This document shows positions 15,297 to 23,934 of a stretch of 54,494 nucleotides of DNA, one piece after another. This DNA comes from Bacteroidales bacterium (GTDB lineage Bacteria > Bacteroidota > Bacteroidia > Bacteroidales > UBA932): positions 1 to 54,494 of the forward strand of contig JAFUWW010000012.1 in assembly GCA_017471085.1 (NCBI GenBank), read 5' to 3'. The position numbers were made by a program, and so were the translations under genes. Each line of letters opens with the position of its first letter. Positions within the stretch are counted from its first letter, which is position 1. Below the pieces are notes generated by a model that saw only the letters and a program-made list of their open reading frames with translations, was not told the origin of the DNA and did no database searches.

Positions 15297-16349
15297 ATGA
15301 CACTGAAGCATCTCCTGGCTACATTAGCTGCAGTTTTCGCTTTCTTTTCCGTGCAGGCACAGCCTTTCGGAAAGGCCCCGGAGTACGATCCGGCCCTTCC
15401 TCCGGCACACGACCCGGTCGCTGTCCGGTGCGATGGAACCTGGTACTTGTTCTGTACGGGCTTCGGTGTTTCCGTGTTCACATCTCCCGACCAGGTAAAC
15501 TGGACTTTCTCCGGCAGGGTCTTCGACAACCCGCCGGAATGGGCCGTGAAAAGTGTTCCCGGATACCGCGGCCATACCTGGGCCCCGGATATCCTTTTCC
15601 ACGAGGGAACCTACTATCTCTACTATTCCTGTTCTTCCTTCGGAAAGAACGACAGCGCCATCGGCGTGGCCACCAACAAGACCCTGGACCCCGCCTCCCC
15701 GGATTACAAGTGGGAAGACCATGGATGCGTGGTCCGTTCTGTGGCCGGACGCGACCTGTGGAACGCCATCGACCCGAATGTCTTCGTGGATGAGGACGGC
15801 AGCGGCTGGCTCTCTTTCGGTTCGTTCTGGGGCGGCATCAAGCTGGTGAAACTGGATGAAAGCCTTACCCGGGTGGCCGAGCCTCAGGTGTGGTTCCCGC
15901 TCTGCCGCCGTCCGGAAGGTACCGCGGAGGACACCTCCCTCACGGACAATGTCATCAAGGCCGATGCGCGCGGAAAGGATTTCGATCCCGGCAACGGAGC
16001 CGTGGAGGCTCCCTTCATCGTCCGCCGCGGCGACTATTATTATTTATTCGTAAGCTACGACCTCTGCTGCCGCGGTGCCAAGAGCACGTACAAGGTGGTG
16101 GCCGGGCGCAGCGACAGGATAACGGGCCCCTATTACGACAAGGACGGCGTCTCCCTGATGGAAGGCGGCGGCACGGTGGTGGTGTCCGGCAACGGGCGGT
16201 ATCCCGGCGTGGGACATTGCGCCGTGGTTCCTTCGGAGGGAGGGGACAAGCTCTTCTTCCACTGTTACGACAGAGACATGGACTACAACTCCCATCTGCT
16301 GGTCCGTCCCCTCCGTTGGGAAGGCGGCTGGCCGATGGCAACTTTATAA
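15297..16349 (+). CDS. GH43 arabinan endo-1,5-alpha-L-arabinanase-like enzyme
   Basis: The 350-residue exported five-bladed-propeller enzyme has a signal peptide ending at SVQAQ. The GH43 triad is clear: general base Asp39 in AHDPVAV, pKa modulator Asp159 in NAIDPNVF, general acid Glu237 in AVEAPFI; HTWAPDI is a further family marker. The best match is GH43 subfamilies 4/5, endo- or exo-arabinanases. I chose the ATG at 15297 because it begins a signal peptide and because the upstream frame overlaps the promoter. It is the first enzyme of the PUL, 95 bases after the regulator and 46 before the repeat lipoprotein. Confidence 0.9.
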   Translation: MTLKHLLATLAAVFAFFSVQAQPFGKAPEYDPALPPAHDPVAVRCDGTWYLFCTGFGVSVFTSPDQVNWTFSGRVFDNPPEWAVKSVPGYRGHTWAPDILFHEGTYYLYYSCSSFGKNDSAIGVATNKTLDPASPDYKWEDHGCVVRSVAGRDLWNAIDPNVFVDEDGSGWLSFGSFWGGIKLVKLDESLTRVAEPQVWFPLCRRPEGTAEDTSLTDNVIKADARGKDFDPGNGAVEAPFIVRRGDYYYLFVSYDLCCRGAKSTYKVVAGRSDRITGPYYDKDGVSLMEGGGTVVVSGNGRYPGVGHCAVVPSEGGDKLFFHCYDRDMDYNSHLLVRPLRWEGGWPMATL

Positions 16350-16395
16350 TAATCTAAACCAATAAATAATTAACCAACTTAAAACCAAGTGAAGC

Positions 16396-18837
16396 ATGAA
16401 AACCCGAAAATTGATGCTTTTTGCTGCTCTCGCAGCAGCGGTATCGGTGGGTTGCACCGCCTTGGAGCCCTATGAGGTGAACGCTCCGGACGATCTTGCA
16501 CAGAAGATCGCCGAGTATCAGGCCGAACAGGCAGCCAAGAACACGGACGATTACACCGAAATCACCCTTACATCGACCTTGGTGGGTGCAGAAGACAATT
16601 CCAGCGGCTGGTGGACCGAATTTAGCCAGTACTTCTCCGTCCCTCCGGGAAAGAAACTTGTCCTTGAATTTGTCAACTATGGTTCCGGTGCCAACAACTG
16701 GAACAACTGGAATGTGTGCGTGGCCAACGGCGAACGCGACGGCGACGGCTATTCCGAGTATTTCCTCCTCCGTTCCGACTGGTACGGATGGGGCAACGGC
16801 GATTATGACGGTGCCGTCATCGAATTCGACTACGGCGGCGCAGAAGTCAACTGGGACGAATTCCGCGAGAAAATGCAGGGCGCTTATGTGACCATGACCC
16901 TGGACCACGCCCGCGCCGGTGCCGCCTATCTGGAAGTGCACAGCGTTTCTCCCGACGGAATGGACATCGTGGAAAAATACAACCAGCCCGTCTCCGCAAC
17001 CAGCAATGTGAATGTGTTCCTGGTTTGCGACGGCAGCCACTTCGAAATGAAAAAGGCTTACCTGGTTCCTTCCGAAATCCAGGAAATCCCCGATTATCCT
17101 GCCGTCGGCATGACCCTCACCAACACGCCTGTAGCCGTTGCCCTTGGCAACGAGGATTATTGGGGTGAGACCGTGGCTACCGTCCATTTCGAAGACGGAT
17201 CTTCCACCGTGGTGGCTCCCGAAGACCTGTACATCGTTGAACCCGATCTCTCCACCGTGGGAACCAAGACCGTGGTCGTCTCTTACAGCAAGACCAAGCA
17301 GGGCAAGCCGGGCGATCCCGTGGCCGCCTACTATACCTTCGAGGTGACCGACTTCGCCACCATCGCCGTGACCAAGCTGCCGGTTACCACTACCTATTAT
17401 GCCTACGATCAGCCGGTTCCGTTCTATACCGAAGGTCTGGAAGTGACAGGTACCAAGTCGGACGGCTCCACCATGGTGCTTGACAACGCCGCCCTGGTAT
17501 TCGGTGCCGTACAGCCCGTTGCCGGTACGCAGGAAGTGGAGATTGAGTTCTCCGGCGTCAAGACCACCTGCCCCGTGACCGTGAAGCTGGGTACCGAGGC
17601 CATCGGAGCCCCCGACTTTACCAACGGCTGGTGGTCCACCTTCATGAGCGCCGACAAGCCCGTTCCCGCCGGCGAAAGCGCCACCGTCCATCTGTTCGTG
17701 TATTCCGACAACCTGGCCAACTGGCACAGCCCGTGCGTCATCCTTCGCAAGGCCGACCTGGATCTCGGGGCCGCCGGTGAGTATGCCGTGGTCCGCATGG
17801 ACAACTTCGGCTGGGGCGCCGGCTATGACGGAAACGCCGGTCTGGTGCTTGAAAGCGACTGGAACTTCGACCTGTTCGCGGCCAACCAGAACATGTCCGC
17901 GGTAAGCATCACCGTCACCAATAACGGTAACAATACGGCCGACATCGTGTACAATGTGACTTATGCCAACGGCGAATCCCACGTCCAGAAGTATCTGGGT
18001 GTCACTGTGGACAGCGCCGACCTCCAGATGGGCATCGTAACCGAGGAATCCTACCTCATCGTCCTGGACAAAGCGGCCGTGGACGCCAAGCTCACCGGCA
18101 TCTCCGCCGTCGCCACCGCCAACCTCGTGGGCGGCGCCAGGGTGGTCACCCTCTCCCCGGAAGCCGTCAAGGTGCTGGCAAACTACTCCGACGGTTCCTC
18201 CGTCCAGCTGGAGAGTTCCAAGGTGGAGATCGCCTTTACCGACGACAAACTGGTCTATGAGGTGACTCCCGGGACCTATGAGAATATCGCAACTGTCAAA
18301 TACACTCCCGCAGGCGGTTCCGAGCTTACCGCAAAAGCCAGCCTTATTGTGAAGGCCAGCGCTCAGGAAGGCCAGGCTACCCAGGTGGGAGCCTCCGACT
18401 TCTCCGGCGGCTGGTTCGACAACGGCTACCTCACCATCTCCAGGGACTGGACGGTGGCGGCCGGTGAAAGCCAGACCGTAAGCATGACCGTCGGCTCCGA
18501 CAATGCCGGGAACTGGCATTCTCCTTCCGTAGTCCTCCGCAAGGCCGACGGTACCGAATACCTCGTCGTCCGTCAGGACCACTTCGGCTGGGGCGGTGCT
18601 TATGAAGCCTGCGAAAAGGCCAGCAACTGGAACTGGGAAGTGTTTGCTACCAACATCAACGGCTCGAAGGTGTCCATCACCGTAGCCAATGACGGCCAGG
18701 GCAAGGCCAGCATCCGTTATGCTGTGACCGACGCCGCAGGAGACGCCCACTTCCAGTATTATGACAAGATCGATGTCGATAGCAGCGATGTCCAGTTTGC
18801 CGTGGCAACCGAGGGCGCCTATCTCATCTTCGACTAA
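16396..18837 (+). CDS. Surface lipoprotein with three copies of an unrecognised Trp-rich beta domain
   Basis: The 813-residue protein has lipobox cysteine Cys20 (AAVSVGC). It is built as repeat 1 (about 55-224), Ig-like domains (about 235-320 and 325-398), repeat 2 (about 400-558), an Ig-like domain (562-652) and repeat 3 (660-813). The repeats share GWW or GGWF, a NW(N/H) turn, an FGWG or YGWG loop and a late W(D/E)F-type motif, and end with a strand like AYLIF. Exposed tryptophans (W72, W102, W132; W412, W443, W473; W673, W707, W732) suggest carbohydrate binding. Position directly before SusC/SusD argues for a surface glycan-binding protein for arabinan. I do not recognise the repeat as a named CBM family. 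No catalytic motif is seen. Confidence 0.8.
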   Translation: MKTRKLMLFAALAAAVSVGCTALEPYEVNAPDDLAQKIAEYQAEQAAKNTDDYTEITLTSTLVGAEDNSSGWWTEFSQYFSVPPGKKLVLEFVNYGSGANNWNNWNVCVANGERDGDGYSEYFLLRSDWYGWGNGDYDGAVIEFDYGGAEVNWDEFREKMQGAYVTMTLDHARAGAAYLEVHSVSPDGMDIVEKYNQPVSATSNVNVFLVCDGSHFEMKKAYLVPSEIQEIPDYPAVGMTLTNTPVAVALGNEDYWGETVATVHFEDGSSTVVAPEDLYIVEPDLSTVGTKTVVVSYSKTKQGKPGDPVAAYYTFEVTDFATIAVTKLPVTTTYYAYDQPVPFYTEGLEVTGTKSDGSTMVLDNAALVFGAVQPVAGTQEVEIEFSGVKTTCPVTVKLGTEAIGAPDFTNGWWSTFMSADKPVPAGESATVHLFVYSDNLANWHSPCVILRKADLDLGAAGEYAVVRMDNFGWGAGYDGNAGLVLESDWNFDLFAANQNMSAVSITVTNNGNNTADIVYNVTYANGESHVQKYLGVTVDSADLQMGIVTEESYLIVLDKAAVDAKLTGISAVATANLVGGARVVTLSPEAVKVLANYSDGSSVQLESSKVEIAFTDDKLVYEVTPGTYENIATVKYTPAGGSELTAKASLIVKASAQEGQATQVGASDFSGGWFDNGYLTISRDWTVAAGESQTVSMTVGSDNAGNWHSPSVVLRKADGTEYLVVRQDHFGWGGAYEACEKASNWNWEVFATNINGSKVSITVANDGQGKASIRYAVTDAAGDAHFQYYDKIDVDSSDVQFAVATEGAYLIFD

Positions 18838-18855
18838 TCTAAAGACAGAAACAGT

Positions 18856-21800
18856 ATGAAAAAGATATTTGCAAGCGTAGCACTTTGTGGTATCCTGGCC
18901 CTCGCTCCGTCTGTCATCGGCGGCCGGAACGGTTATGTGGCCCAGGCGCAGGACAATGTTACCATCAGCGGTACGGTCGTGGATGATACTGGCGAACCGG
19001 CCCTGGGAGCAGGCGTAGTGGTGAAGGGAACCACCCTTGGTACCACCACGGACTTCGACGGCAAGTTCTCCCTTTCCGTCCCTGTAGGATCCACCATCCA
19101 GATCGTTTCCGTCGGTTACGAGACGCTGGAGATGGTAGTGACCCGCGGCGGTGACCTGGGCACCATTACCATCCAGACCGAAAACACCCTGCTGGACCAG
19201 GTGGTGGTGATCGGTTACGGTTCCCAGAAGAAGGTAGACCTCACCGGTTCGGTGGCCATCGTGGACGCCGACGAAATGAAGAAAGTATCCCATTCCAACA
19301 TCTCCACCATGCTGGAAGGCAAGGTGGCCGGTGTGCAGATTACCTCCGACGGTCAGCCCGGTGCCGACCCGGCCGTGAGAATCCGCGGTCTGGGCAGCTT
19401 CGGCAGCACCGCCCCTCTGTATGTGATCGACGGCGTGCCCATGGGTACCACCATCCGTGACTTCTCTCCGAACGACATCGAGACCATCCAGGTGCTGAAG
19501 GATGCCTCCGCAGCAGCCATCTACGGTTCCCGTGCTGCTAACGGCGTGGTGATCATCACCACCAAGGGCGGCAAGAAGAACCAGCCCATCCGGGTCGATT
19601 ATACCGGCTACATGGGTGTGGACAAGATCCGCAAGAATGTCTACAAGGTGATGAACTCCGAGCAGTACGGCGATTTCGTCCGCATGGCTTTCGAGAACAG
19701 CGGCCTGGCCGTCCCGGCCGGCTACGATCCGTCCAGCGAGAAATATGTGAACCCTGCCCAGGTCAACACCGACTGGTTTGACGCCGTGTTCAAGACCGGT
19801 ATCCGCCAGAACCACAACGTGAACCTCTCCGGCGGCGGCGAGAACAGCACCTTCAACGTGGCCCTCGACTACTTCAGCCAGCGTGGCACCATGGTGGGTG
19901 CAGGTCCCAACTACGACCGTTTCACCGCCCGTGTGAACAACACCATGGACATCAAGTTCCTCAAACTCCGCACCGGCGTGGTCTACTCCCACAGCAGCCA
20001 GGACAGCATGTCCCTTTCCAACGCCAACGAGTATGTGCAGGGCCTCTACGGCACGCAGTACCCGGTGATGGCATCGGCCCTGCTGATGCCGCCTTCCATC
20101 AAGGCCTACGACGAGAGCACCTGGTTCCTTGACAGGACCATCTCCGCCGCTTCCGAGTACAACTATGACTCCTGGGGCTTCGGTACCTATTATGATGATG
20201 TCCACGGTGACATCCGTATGACCAACCCGCTCCTGTACAACAACCTGCTGGAACGCAATACCCTGGTAGACCGCGTGGTGGCCACGGGTTCCGCCACGGT
20301 GGACCTCCTGGACATGATCGGACACAAGCTGGACAACCACAAGCTGGAGTACAACCTGAACCTGTCTTACAGCAAGACCATCGCCAAGGACTTCACTTTC
20401 GTGCCTTCCTTCATCCAGAGTACCACCAACTACCTGTCCAAGAGCAACGAGCGCCTCACCCAGGGCTATCGCAGCTATGGCGATTTCCTGGTGGAGAACT
20501 ACCTCACCTACGACGGCACCTTCGGCAAGCATCACCTGAATGCCGTGGCCGGTATGACCTTTGAGCGTGAGCTCACCCACAACCTCACCGCCTGGGGCAA
20601 CAACATGCCGGAACCTTACTTCCTGCAGGTCGGCAATGCCGCCGACCGGGACGCCAACTCCTCCGAGTTCGAGCATGTGCTGGCTTCCTACATCGGCCGT
20701 ATCACCTACGACTACGACAGCCGCTACCTCTTCCAGGCAACGGTCCGCCGGGACGGTTCCTCCCGTCTTTCCACCGGCAACCACTGGGACTGGTTCCCTT
20801 CCGCCTCCATCGGCTGGAGAATCGACAAGGAACCTTTCTTCACCGTGGATCCCAGCCTGGTGAGCCTGCTGAAACTCCGTGCCAGCTACGGTGTGCTGGG
20901 TAACGAGAACATCGGTGAATACCAGTACATGGACACCATGGCCCGCGGCAACTACACCTACAGCTTCGGCGGCAACAAGGTGACCGGTTCCTCCATCTCC
21001 AACTATGTGAATACCGGTATCCACTGGGAGAAGAAGAAGACCCTGGACATCGGTCTGGACTACGCCATGTTCGGCGGCGCCCTCGAGGTCAATGTCGATT
21101 ACTACAACGCCCTCTCCGAGGACCTGCTCTACAGCGTGCCCGTCCCTGCGGAGGCCGGCGCCACCAACGAGACCGTCACCATGAACGCCGCTTCCATGCG
21201 CAACACCGGCCTTGAACTCTCCGCTTCCTACCGCAATTACAAGAACGCCTTCAAGTATGAGTTCTCCGGCAACGTGACCTTCCCCAAGAACACCGTCCTT
21301 TCCCTGGGACCTTCCGGCGAATCCCGCAACGACGGATTCACCCGCACCGAGATCGGCGCCGAAGTGGGCCGTTTCTACGGTTATGTGTACGAAGGCATCT
21401 TCCAGAGTCAGGAAGAGATTGACAACCGCGTGAACGACAAGGGCGACTATGTGGTCCAGAACGGTGCCCAGCCCGGCGACGTGGCCTACAAGGACATCAA
21501 CAACGACGGTATCGTGAACTCCGACGACCAGACCTTCATCGGCAGCGGCATGGCCAAGGTACAGTTCGGTCTCAGCGCCCGCTTCGAGTACAAGAACTTC
21601 GACCTCAGCATCTCCTCCTTCGGTGCCGCCGGATACCAGCTTCTGGACTTCGTGGACATGACCCTGCGCAGCTCCTACGGCATGACCAACCGCAGCGTGG
21701 ACCTGCTCAACGCCTGGACTCCGTCCAACACCAACACCAACGTGCCCCGCGTGTACTACAAGTCCACCGGCTCCATCACCAATGACATGTTCAGTTCCCG

Positions 21801-22053
21801 CTATCTGCAGAACGGAGCCTACTGGAAGATCGCCAATGTGGAATTCGGCTACAACCTGCCCGACGGTATCTTCGGCGAAAACGCATTCGTGAAGGGCGGC
21901 CGTATCTATGTGTCCGGCCAGAACCTCCTCACCATCAGCCCGTACAGAGGTTACAACATCGACTTCGCCGGCGGCGCTTTCACCCCGGGTTACAACTATT
22001 GCTCCTATCCGGCTCCTACCACCGTGATGCTGGGTGTCAAGCTTTCCTTCTAA
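18856..22053 (+). CDS. SusC-type TonB-dependent outer-membrane transporter (PUL 1)
   Basis: The 1065-residue product has a signal peptide, an N-terminal carboxypeptidase-regulatory-like domain (from VTISGTVVDDTGEPALGAGV), a TonB-interaction segment (DQVVVIGYGSQKKVDLTGSV), a plug domain (with RIRGLGSFGSTAPLYVIDGV) and a 22-strand barrel ending in the aromatic-terminal strand VMLGVKLSF. It imports oligosaccharides captured by SusD. It starts 18 bases after the repeat lipoprotein gene and is followed immediately by susD, the canonical arrangement. The expected substrate is arabinan oligosaccharide, inferred from the enzymes around it. Confidence 0.95.
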   Translation: MKKIFASVALCGILALAPSVIGGRNGYVAQAQDNVTISGTVVDDTGEPALGAGVVVKGTTLGTTTDFDGKFSLSVPVGSTIQIVSVGYETLEMVVTRGGDLGTITIQTENTLLDQVVVIGYGSQKKVDLTGSVAIVDADEMKKVSHSNISTMLEGKVAGVQITSDGQPGADPAVRIRGLGSFGSTAPLYVIDGVPMGTTIRDFSPNDIETIQVLKDASAAAIYGSRAANGVVIITTKGGKKNQPIRVDYTGYMGVDKIRKNVYKVMNSEQYGDFVRMAFENSGLAVPAGYDPSSEKYVNPAQVNTDWFDAVFKTGIRQNHNVNLSGGGENSTFNVALDYFSQRGTMVGAGPNYDRFTARVNNTMDIKFLKLRTGVVYSHSSQDSMSLSNANEYVQGLYGTQYPVMASALLMPPSIKAYDESTWFLDRTISAASEYNYDSWGFGTYYDDVHGDIRMTNPLLYNNLLERNTLVDRVVATGSATVDLLDMIGHKLDNHKLEYNLNLSYSKTIAKDFTFVPSFIQSTTNYLSKSNERLTQGYRSYGDFLVENYLTYDGTFGKHHLNAVAGMTFERELTHNLTAWGNNMPEPYFLQVGNAADRDANSSEFEHVLASYIGRITYDYDSRYLFQATVRRDGSSRLSTGNHWDWFPSASIGWRIDKEPFFTVDPSLVSLLKLRASYGVLGNENIGEYQYMDTMARGNYTYSFGGNKVTGSSISNYVNTGIHWEKKKTLDIGLDYAMFGGALEVNVDYYNALSEDLLYSVPVPAEAGATNETVTMNAASMRNTGLELSASYRNYKNAFKYEFSGNVTFPKNTVLSLGPSGESRNDGFTRTEIGAEVGRFYGYVYEGIFQSQEEIDNRVNDKGDYVVQNGAQPGDVAYKDINNDGIVNSDDQTFIGSGMAKVQFGLSARFEYKNFDLSISSFGAAGYQLLDFVDMTLRSSYGMTNRSVDLLNAWTPSNTNTNVPRVYYKSTGSITNDMFSSRYLQNGAYWKIANVEFGYNLPDGIFGENAFVKGGRIYVSGQNLLTISPYRGYNIDFAGGAFTPGYNYCSYPAPTTVMLGVKLSF

Positions 22054-22069
22054 GATGTCCAACCTGAAA

Positions 22070-23860
22070 ATGAACAAGATGATGAAAAAGATAACGATTG
22101 TTCTGGCAACCCTCGCGGTCATCGGCTCCATGGCTTCCTGCGAAAAGGCACTGGATGTCAAGAACCCGAACAACCAGACCACCTTCGACTTCGGCTATAC
22201 CGAGTCAGACCTGAACGAGGCGCTCATCGCCTGCTATAACAGAATCCGCCTGGAAGGCACCTACGCCCGTGTCGGATATACGCTGGACGCTGTCCGCGGC
22301 GACGAGGTGTGGAACTCCTCCCAGCAGTGGTACCTGCCCTATGACAACCTGAATTCCAACGGCCAGATTGACATCGGCGACCAGTGGCCGTGGAGAGACA
22401 ACTTCCACGTGGTGAACCGCTGCAACCTGGTGCTCTCCCGCATCCAGGGCATGGAAGAGATCAACGAAAACATCCTGGACATCCAGGCCCAGGCCCTGTT
22501 CCTCCGTTCCCTGGCCTATTACACCCTGGCCACCTACTACCAGACCGTGCCGCTGTTCATAGACTATGAGCAGTACTCTTCCATCGAGTCGATGTACGCC
22601 GAGAACGTGAGCCAGGACGAGGTGCTGGACCAGGTGGAGAAGGATCTCCAGACGGCCATGACCACCCTTCCCAGCCGCGATGCCGGCGGTGAGTGGGCCA
22701 CCGGCCGTGCCACCTGCGGCGCAGCCGCCGGCTACTATGCCCGCGTGCTGATGTTCCGCCACAAGTATGACGAAGCCCTCACCGTGCTGAAGGACATCAT
22801 TGACGGAAAATACGGCCATTACCAGCTCATGCGCGACTACGGCGACAACTTCCGTGAAGGCGTGAACTACGAGAACAATGCCGAGAGCCTGTTCGAGGTC
22901 CAGTTCCTGGACTACGGCATGGGCGGTTCCGACGAGGAATGGACCCCGGTGAACATCTCCACCAACGCCACCCAGGGCCATGCCGTGGAATCCAACTACG
23001 GTTCCCAGGAACTGGGCAGCTGGGGTGACCTGGCCGCTTCTCCCTGGCTGTACAACCTGTTCAAGGCCGAGCGCTGCACCGACGGTACCCTGGATCCGCG
23101 CCTGTACTGGACCATCGTCACTTACGAGCCCGAATACAGCGCCTATACGGGTACTACCAACGCCGCTTACCCGAACGGCGGCGACCCCCGCTCCAACGTT
23201 GTCTACATGCAGGAAATCACCCAGACTCCCCGCTCCAACAACACCCAGGGCGGCATGTCCATCGCCAAGTTCACCAACGCCCGCAACAACATCTACCAGA
23301 GCATCGTGACCGGTCTGCACTGCGGTGTCAACCTCCGCCTGATGCGCTACTCCGACGTGCTGCTGCGCGCCGCCGAGTGCATCAACGAGCTGCAGGGACC
23401 TACCGCCGAGGCCATCGAGTACATCAACATCGTACGCCGCCGCGCCGGTCTCAAGGACCTTGCGCTGGCCGATTTCGCCGGCAATGCCGACAAGCTCTTC
23501 GAGCAGATCGCCAATGTGGAGCGTCCGAAGGAATTCGGCTGCGAGAACGGACGTGGCATCGACCTCATCCGCTGGGGCTTCTTCTACGACAGCGGCCGTC
23601 TCGACCAGATCAAGCAGCACAGCTGCTACATGCTGGATACGGCCGAGGGCTCCCCGGTTTCCACCCAGGAACTGACGGTGGCCACCGCTTCCGACTACTC
23701 TTACAGGTATTACACGCCGGGCTTCGAGTACTTCCCGATTTACCAGGGTACCCGCAATGCCAACCAGAACATCCACGGCAACTCCGCCAACACCAACACC
23801 GACAACGGCCCTGAATTCATCCAGAAGTACGGCCGGGTGCATCCGGTGACGGCCCTGTAG
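22070..23860 (+). CDS. SusD-family surface glycan-binding lipoprotein (PUL 1)
   Basis: About 596 residues. The signal peptide ends in the lipobox VIGSMASC. Typical SusD/RagB features are the early GYTESDLNEALIACYNRIR helix, TPR-like helices with AQALFLRSLAYYTLATYYQT and the C-terminal segment with MRYSDVLLRAAECINELQ. It forms the lid of the SusC transporter. The start is ambiguous: ATGs at 22055, 22070, 22079 and 22082 are all in frame just after the SusC stop, and any of them leaves the signal peptide intact. Confidence 0.94.
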   Translation: MNKMMKKITIVLATLAVIGSMASCEKALDVKNPNNQTTFDFGYTESDLNEALIACYNRIRLEGTYARVGYTLDAVRGDEVWNSSQQWYLPYDNLNSNGQIDIGDQWPWRDNFHVVNRCNLVLSRIQGMEEINENILDIQAQALFLRSLAYYTLATYYQTVPLFIDYEQYSSIESMYAENVSQDEVLDQVEKDLQTAMTTLPSRDAGGEWATGRATCGAAAGYYARVLMFRHKYDEALTVLKDIIDGKYGHYQLMRDYGDNFREGVNYENNAESLFEVQFLDYGMGGSDEEWTPVNISTNATQGHAVESNYGSQELGSWGDLAASPWLYNLFKAERCTDGTLDPRLYWTIVTYEPEYSAYTGTTNAAYPNGGDPRSNVVYMQEITQTPRSNNTQGGMSIAKFTNARNNIYQSIVTGLHCGVNLRLMRYSDVLLRAAECINELQGPTAEAIEYINIVRRRAGLKDLALADFAGNADKLFEQIANVERPKEFGCENGRGIDLIRWGFFYDSGRLDQIKQHSCYMLDTAEGSPVSTQELTVATASDYSYRYYTPGFEYFPIYQGTRNANQNIHGNSANTNTDNGPEFIQKYGRVHPVTAL

Positions 23861-23880
23861 TATTTGAACGGCAAATTGAT

Positions 23881-23888
23881 TATCTTTG
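23881..23888 (+). promoter_or_regulatory. Possible internal promoter before the surface GH43
   Basis: TATCTTTG matches the -7 consensus. The nearest TTTG (23863-23866) is only 14 bases upstream, so strength is uncertain. It would give the GH43-GH51 pair expression separate from susCD. Confidence 0.4.
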
Positions 23889-23920
23889 CGGGGACGGCGG
23901 CCCGGTGTCTCCGTCCCCGC
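23888..23920 (+). promoter_or_regulatory. GC-rich hairpin between susD and GH43
   Basis: A perfect 10-bp stem GCGGGGACGG (23888-23897) / CCGTCCCCGC (23911-23920) has a 13-base loop. No T-run follows, so it is not a classical terminator. It may protect the 3' end of the susCD message or reduce read-through into the enzymes. Confidence 0.55.
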
Positions 23921-23934
23921 ATAATTAACGGAAC

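Noticed and set aside
16354..22182. A 1942-codon open frame on the minus strand opposite the lipoprotein and susC genes
   Set aside because: It is antisense to two clear genes, has no recognisable domain and arises from GC-rich third positions leaving the opposite frame free of stops. Similar shadows occur at 8987-12157, 6702-8606 and 41894-43990.
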